Assembly: GCF_018362975.1 (NCBI RefSeq)
Contig: NZ_CP074371.1
Coordinates: 930,001 to 994,000, forward strand
Length of the DNA: 64,000 nucleotides
Direction: 5' to 3'
Origin: Nocardia tengchongensis
GTDB taxonomy: Bacteria; Actinomycetota; Actinomycetes; Mycobacteriales; Mycobacteriaceae
The notes beneath the pieces are model-generated. The model had not been told where the DNA came from. It saw only the letters and a program-made list of their open reading frames with translations, and did not search any database. Position numbers and translations under genes: made by a program. Every line of letters begins with the position of its first letter. The stretch's first letter is position 1. Positions 61,019 through 64,000 of the stretch are shown piece after piece.

Positions 61019-61478
61019 TTGTGTCACAACCCCATTTCGCAATCGAACGCAGGCGTGACCGGCGAGTGAAGTGCTGCGGGACACTCGACAGCAGCCGTTG
61101 CCAAGCAAGTGTAGGCGAGGTTAGCCAGCAACGGAACGGGACGTTTCAATAACACGGCCTTTATTGCGTGAAAACGTGAACGTTGCGGGGTACATGAGCA
61201 GAAAACAGACTGATCAACTGGAACACGCCGTGCGACACGGTCTTTCAGTCGCCGATTCTGGCTGATCCGTTTTGCAAGACTCAGGAAAATAGCGATCGCG
61301 CCGCAACTGCGTCGGTGATGGAATTCCCTGAAGCATACGGACAAAACTCATGTTCGGCAGCTGACAATAACCTACCGGTCCGTTTGTTATTAACTCCCGC
61401 AATGAACTTCGCCAATCCCACAGTCCGCTAACGCAACTCAGCACATAACCCGCAACAATCACAACCGAGCGAACGAAG
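61019..61478 (-). other. AT-richer intergenic region upstream of the second flavohemoglobin
   Basis: 460 bases without a convincing gene, between the flavohemoglobin start and the terminator near hspR. In a 180-base stretch (61261-61440) G+C is 90 of 180 by hand count, far below the surrounding genes. It contains the 5-2-5 repeat AACGT-GA-ACGTT (61173-61184). A minus-strand frame at 61214-61462 (82 codons) lacks a ribosome site and is not called. Confidence 0.5.
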
Positions 61479-61512
61479 GAAGGCGGTGTCCCGACCGGGA
61501 CACCGCCTTCCG
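61479..61512. terminator. Hairpin after hspR
   Basis: 15-bp perfect stem (61479-61493 with 61498-61512) and loop GACC, 13 bases past the hspR stop. End of the dnaK operon. Confidence 0.85.
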
Positions 61513-61524
61513 ACTTGCCTTGCC

Positions 61525-61920
61525 CTACTGCGGCTTACGCCGATTTCGGGGCTGCCACACCACGAGAGCGGTGCTGCGTTGCGGCGGGGTCAGGTCGGGG
61601 CGGTACCCCGACCGGAGCCTTTCCACCTCGGCGGTCAACTCGCTCACCCGCTGCTGCAGCTCGTCCACCTGGTTGGTGAGTTCGATGATCCGTTTGATGC
61701 CGGCCAGGTTCACGCCCTCGTCCTGGGACAGGCGCTGCACCTCGCGGAGCAGCTCCACATCCCGGTCCGAGTAGCGTCGTCCGCCGCCCGACGTGCGTTG
61801 CGGCGTGACCAGACCCAGCCGGTCATAGGTGCGCAGCGTCTGGGCGTGCATGCCCGCCAGCTGCGCGGCCACCGAGATCAGGAAGTACTGCGCCCCGGTC
61901 TGCTTCGGATCCGAACTCAT
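61525..61920 (-). CDS. hspR: HspR, MerR-family heat-shock repressor
   Basis: 131 residues from ATG 61920 (overlapping the dnaJ stop, TAATG). MerR-like HTH (QYFLISVAAQLAGMHAQTLRTYDRLGLV) and a short coiled-coil C-terminal part. HspR binds HAIR sites with DnaK as co-repressor and shuts the dnaK operon and clpB. The HAIR site near clpB in this window supports the role. Confidence 0.93.
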   Translation of the reverse strand: MSSDPKQTGAQYFLISVAAQLAGMHAQTLRTYDRLGLVTPQRTSGGGRRYSDRDVELLREVQRLSQDEGVNLAGIKRIIELTNQVDELQQRVSELTAEVERLRSGYRPDLTPPQRSTALVVWQPRNRRKPQ

Positions 61921-63104
61921 TACGCACCTGCCCATCCCGCACGGGGATCGAACCCACTGGTCTTCTCCGCCTCCGCGTAGCGCCGCAGCGCCTCGGTGGC
62001 ATCGTCCTCCAGTTTCTGGGGCACCGCGACCTTCACCGTGACCAGCAGGTCACCGGCGGCTCCGTCGCGCTTGGGCACACCGCGCCCGCGCACCCGGAGC
62101 GTGCGGCCGTCTGCGGTGCCCGGCGGCACCTTGACGCCCACCCGGCCGTCCAGCGTCGGCACCGACACCGTGGTGCCCAGCACCAGTTCGGCGTAGGACA
62201 CCGGCAGCACCAGGGTCAGGTCGTCGCCATTACGGCCGAAGACCTTGTCCTGGCTGACGTGCACGGTGACGTACAGGTCGCCCGGAGGCGCGCCACGCAG
62301 GCCCGCCTCACCCTGACCGGCCAGCCGGATCCGCTGCCCGTCGCGCACGCCCGGGGGAATGCGTACGGTGATGGTGCGGGTCCGGTTCTGGATGCCCGAG
62401 CCACGACAGTCGACGCACGGGTCGTCGATGATCGACCCGGTGCCCCGGCAGTCCTCGCACGGCTCGCTGAAGCCGAACGCGCCCTGGTTGCGGCTGACGA
62501 CGCCGGAACCGTTGCAGTGCGGGCAGACTCGCGGGCTGGTGCCCGGCTTGGCGCCACTGCCGTGGCAGGTGGTGCAGGCGGCCGGACTGGTCATCCGCAG
62601 CGGGACGGTCACGCCCTGGGCGGCCTCGCGGAAGCCGAGGGTCGTCTCGGTCTCCACGTCGGAACCGCGCCGCGGACGCGACGACGCCCGGGTGCCACCC
62701 CGATTGAACAATCCGCCCAGCAGGTCACCCAGGCCGCCGTCCGCGCCGCCCGCGCCACCGGCGCCGGCCCCGAAGATGTCACCCAGGTTGAACTCGCCAC
62801 CGGAGAACCCGCCGCCGGGCTGACCGTAGCCACCCCCGGGCGGGAACCCGCCGCGGCCGAAACCGCCGCCCGCGAACAACTTCCGGGCCTCGTCGTACTC
62901 CTTGCGCTTCTCCGGATCCGACAGCACGGCATTCGCCTCGCTGACGGCCTTGAACCGCTCCTCGGCCTGGCTGTCCCCGGGGTTCTTGTCCGGGTGCAGG
63001 TCACGGGCCAGCCGGCGGTAGGCCTTCTTGATCTCGTCCTGGGTGGCGCCGGAGGAAACACCCAGATCCTTGTAGAAGTCCTTCTCGAGCCATTCTCGAT
63101 TCAC
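61920..63104 (-). CDS. dnaJ: Chaperone DnaJ (type I)
   Basis: 394 residues from GTG 63104 (AGGAGGAG 7 bases before). J-domain with HPD (LHPDKNPGD), a Gly/Phe-rich linker, the four CxxCxGxG zinc motifs ([32 protein letters not shown]) and a C-terminal substrate domain. It delivers clients to DnaK and stimulates its ATPase. Part of dnaK-grpE-dnaJ-hspR. Confidence 0.96.
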   Translation of the reverse strand: MNREWLEKDFYKDLGVSSGATQDEIKKAYRRLARDLHPDKNPGDSQAEERFKAVSEANAVLSDPEKRKEYDEARKLFAGGGFGRGGFPPGGGYGQPGGGFSGGEFNLGDIFGAGAGGAGGADGGLGDLLGGLFNRGGTRASSRPRRGSDVETETTLGFREAAQGVTVPLRMTSPAACTTCHGSGAKPGTSPRVCPHCNGSGVVSRNQGAFGFSEPCEDCRGTGSIIDDPCVDCRGSGIQNRTRTITVRIPPGVRDGQRIRLAGQGEAGLRGAPPGDLYVTVHVSQDKVFGRNGDDLTLVLPVSYAELVLGTTVSVPTLDGRVGVKVPPGTADGRTLRVRGRGVPKRDGAAGDLLVTVKVAVPQKLEDDATEALRRYAEAEKTSGFDPRAGWAGA

Positions 63105-63158
63105 CGGGCATCTCCTCCTTTCTGTGTTGTCGAGAACGCGGGGTGCGTCCGATTGCTG

Positions 63159-63767
63159 TTAATCAGTGCCAGCGGCATCGGTGCCAGCGTTCTGCGAATC
63201 CGGCTGCGCCGCAGCCAGGTCCGCCACACCGTCGGTGACGCCGACCAGCGCGTGCCGCAGCACGCGATCGCCGAAGCGGTAGCCCTTGCGCATCACCATG
63301 CCGAGCACGGGATCCGCGCCGCTGCCCTCGTGCTGCACGGCCTCGTGCAGGGTCGGGTCGAAAGGCTCACCTTCCGAACCGAATTCCTCGAGACCCTGCT
63401 TCTGCAGGGCGGTGACCAGCTTGTCCGCGACCGACTTGAGCGGGCCGTTGTCGAGGTCACCGTGCGCGCGAGCGCGATCCAGATCGTCCAGCACGGGCAG
63501 CAATTCGCTGACCACCGCGGCCTTGGCGGTGTCGATGGTGACCTTGCGGTCCCGCTCGACCCGGCGACGGTAGTTGGCGTACTCCGCCGTCAGACGCTGC
63601 AGATCGGAAGTGCGCTCGGCCAGTTCGGCCGTGATCGCGTCGGCGAGGGCGTCCTCGCTGACCTCGGGAGTCCCCTCGGCCCCCGCGGCCGCGGCGGTAT
63701 CCGCCGCGGCCTCGAAGACCTCACCCGTGGCCGGATCGACCATGTTGTCCGGGTTCTGGTTCGTCAC
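63159..63767 (-). CDS. grpE: Nucleotide exchange factor GrpE
   Basis: 202 residues from GTG 63767, whose first base overlaps the dnaK stop region (GTGA). Long N-terminal helix with [22 protein letters not shown], then the beta-wing part [14 protein letters not shown] and [15 protein letters not shown]. It releases ADP from DnaK. Acidic N- and C-terminal tails. Confidence 0.94.
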   Translation of the reverse strand: MTNQNPDNMVDPATGEVFEAAADTAAAAGAEGTPEVSEDALADAITAELAERTSDLQRLTAEYANYRRRVERDRKVTIDTAKAAVVSELLPVLDDLDRARAHGDLDNGPLKSVADKLVTALQKQGLEEFGSEGEPFDPTLHEAVQHEGSGADPVLGMVMRKGYRFGDRVLRHALVGVTDGVADLAAAQPDSQNAGTDAAGTD

Positions 63768-64000
63768 TTCTTCTCAGGCTCCTCGACGACCTCGGCGTCC
63801 ACCACGGTGTCATCGGACTCGGGCGCGGCGGCGCCGTTGCCCTGAGCGGCCTGGTCCGCGGCCGAGGCATCGTAGATGGCCTGGCCCAGCGCCTGCGACT
63901 CGGTGGCGAGCTTCTCCACCGCGGTCTTGATGACCCCGATGTCGGTGCCCTTCAGCGCGTCGTTGGCTTCGGCGATGGCCGCCTCGACCTTGGTCTTGAT
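63764..64000 (-). CDS. dnaK: Chaperone DnaK, C-terminal end (cut by window edge)
   Basis: About 78 codons of the C-terminus: the helical lid ([31 protein letters not shown]) and a disordered acidic tail ending EVVEEPEKK. The rest lies beyond the window. DnaK is the Hsp70 of the ClpB/DnaJ/GrpE system. Its stop overlaps the grpE start. Confidence 0.93.
   Translation of the reverse strand: MKTKVEAAIAEANDALKGTDIGVIKTAVEKLATESQALGQAIYDASAADQAAQGNGAAAPESDDTVVDAEVVEEPEKK

Noticed and set aside
61214-61462. 82-codon minus-strand frame upstream of the flavohemoglobin
   Set aside because: No ribosome binding site, no recognisable domain, atypical composition; treated as intergenic.

Overview
The window reads as a chromosomal segment of a high-GC, mycolic-acid-type actinobacterium, most likely Nocardia or a close relative (Rhodococcus, Gordonia). 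Codon use is strongly GC-biased throughout. Many gene neighbourhoods match, from memory, the Mycobacterium tuberculosis Rv0350-Rv0413 region in rearranged order: mutT3-glnX-glnH-pknG, ackA-pta-fgd, rhodanese-metZ, purA/Rv0358/Rv0359/Rv0360/Rv0361, fba-dedA-GH76, pyrE-ttfA-clpB-flavohemoglobin, and hspR-dnaJ-grpE-dnaK. No rRNA, tRNA, insertion sequence, prophage or CRISPR array was seen.

Layout. 1-7.4 kb: a molybdopterin oxidoreductase cut by the window edge, MutT3-like Nudix hydrolase, then the divergent glnX-glnH-pknG amino-acid sensing operon. 7.6-14.1 kb: acetate kinase / phosphotransacetylase, F420-dependent glucose-6-phosphate dehydrogenase, a HAD phosphatase, and a pfpI-marR operon with a double palindromic operator. 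14.1-21 kb: metZ and rhodanese under a SAM-IV riboswitch, fprA, an amidohydrolase, a CoA-transferase-family racemase, yceI. 21-28.3 kb: three regulators (XRE/MmyB-type, LAL-type LuxR, MocR-type), a glycine-zipper lipoprotein and an O6-methylguanine methyltransferase. 28.3-37 kb: purA, the Rv0358/Rv0359-like pair, a FUSC membrane protein, DUF3151, a very large Pro/Gly-rich membrane protein and a fused HadAB-type dehydratase. 37-44.5 kb: DUF4185 exoprotein, EmbR-like FHA regulator, fba, two DedA proteins, GH76, a SpoU methyltransferase. 44.5-50 kb: accessory small genes (Uma2, DUF3592-like, permease plus kinase-fold protein, a secreted Ala-rich protein), lysoplasmalogenase. 50-64 kb: KAS III, pyrE, SDR, TtfA, a DUF5666-type protein, clpB, three flavohemoglobin-type genes, and hspR-dnaJ-grpE-dnaK.

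The genes together cover central carbon metabolism (ackA, pta, fba, fgd), nitrogen/amino-acid sensing (glnX-glnH-pknG), sulfur assimilation (metZ), cell-envelope mycolate work (fused HadAB, TtfA, GH76) and protein quality control (clpB and the dnaK operon, tied together by HspR and a HAIR site before clpB).

Three genes (glnH, pta, the NCS1 permease) each carry one single-base frameshift at a G/C homopolymer, with both halves intact and conserved; sequencing error and real inactivation cannot be separated from the sequence alone. The most interesting leads are the HAIR element lying between clpB and a flavohemoglobin, the cluster of three flavohemoglobin-type paralogues, the repeated T-x-x-I motifs in the disordered part of the 828-residue Rv0361-like protein, the two-palindrome operator of pfpI-marR, and the permease-kinase pair.
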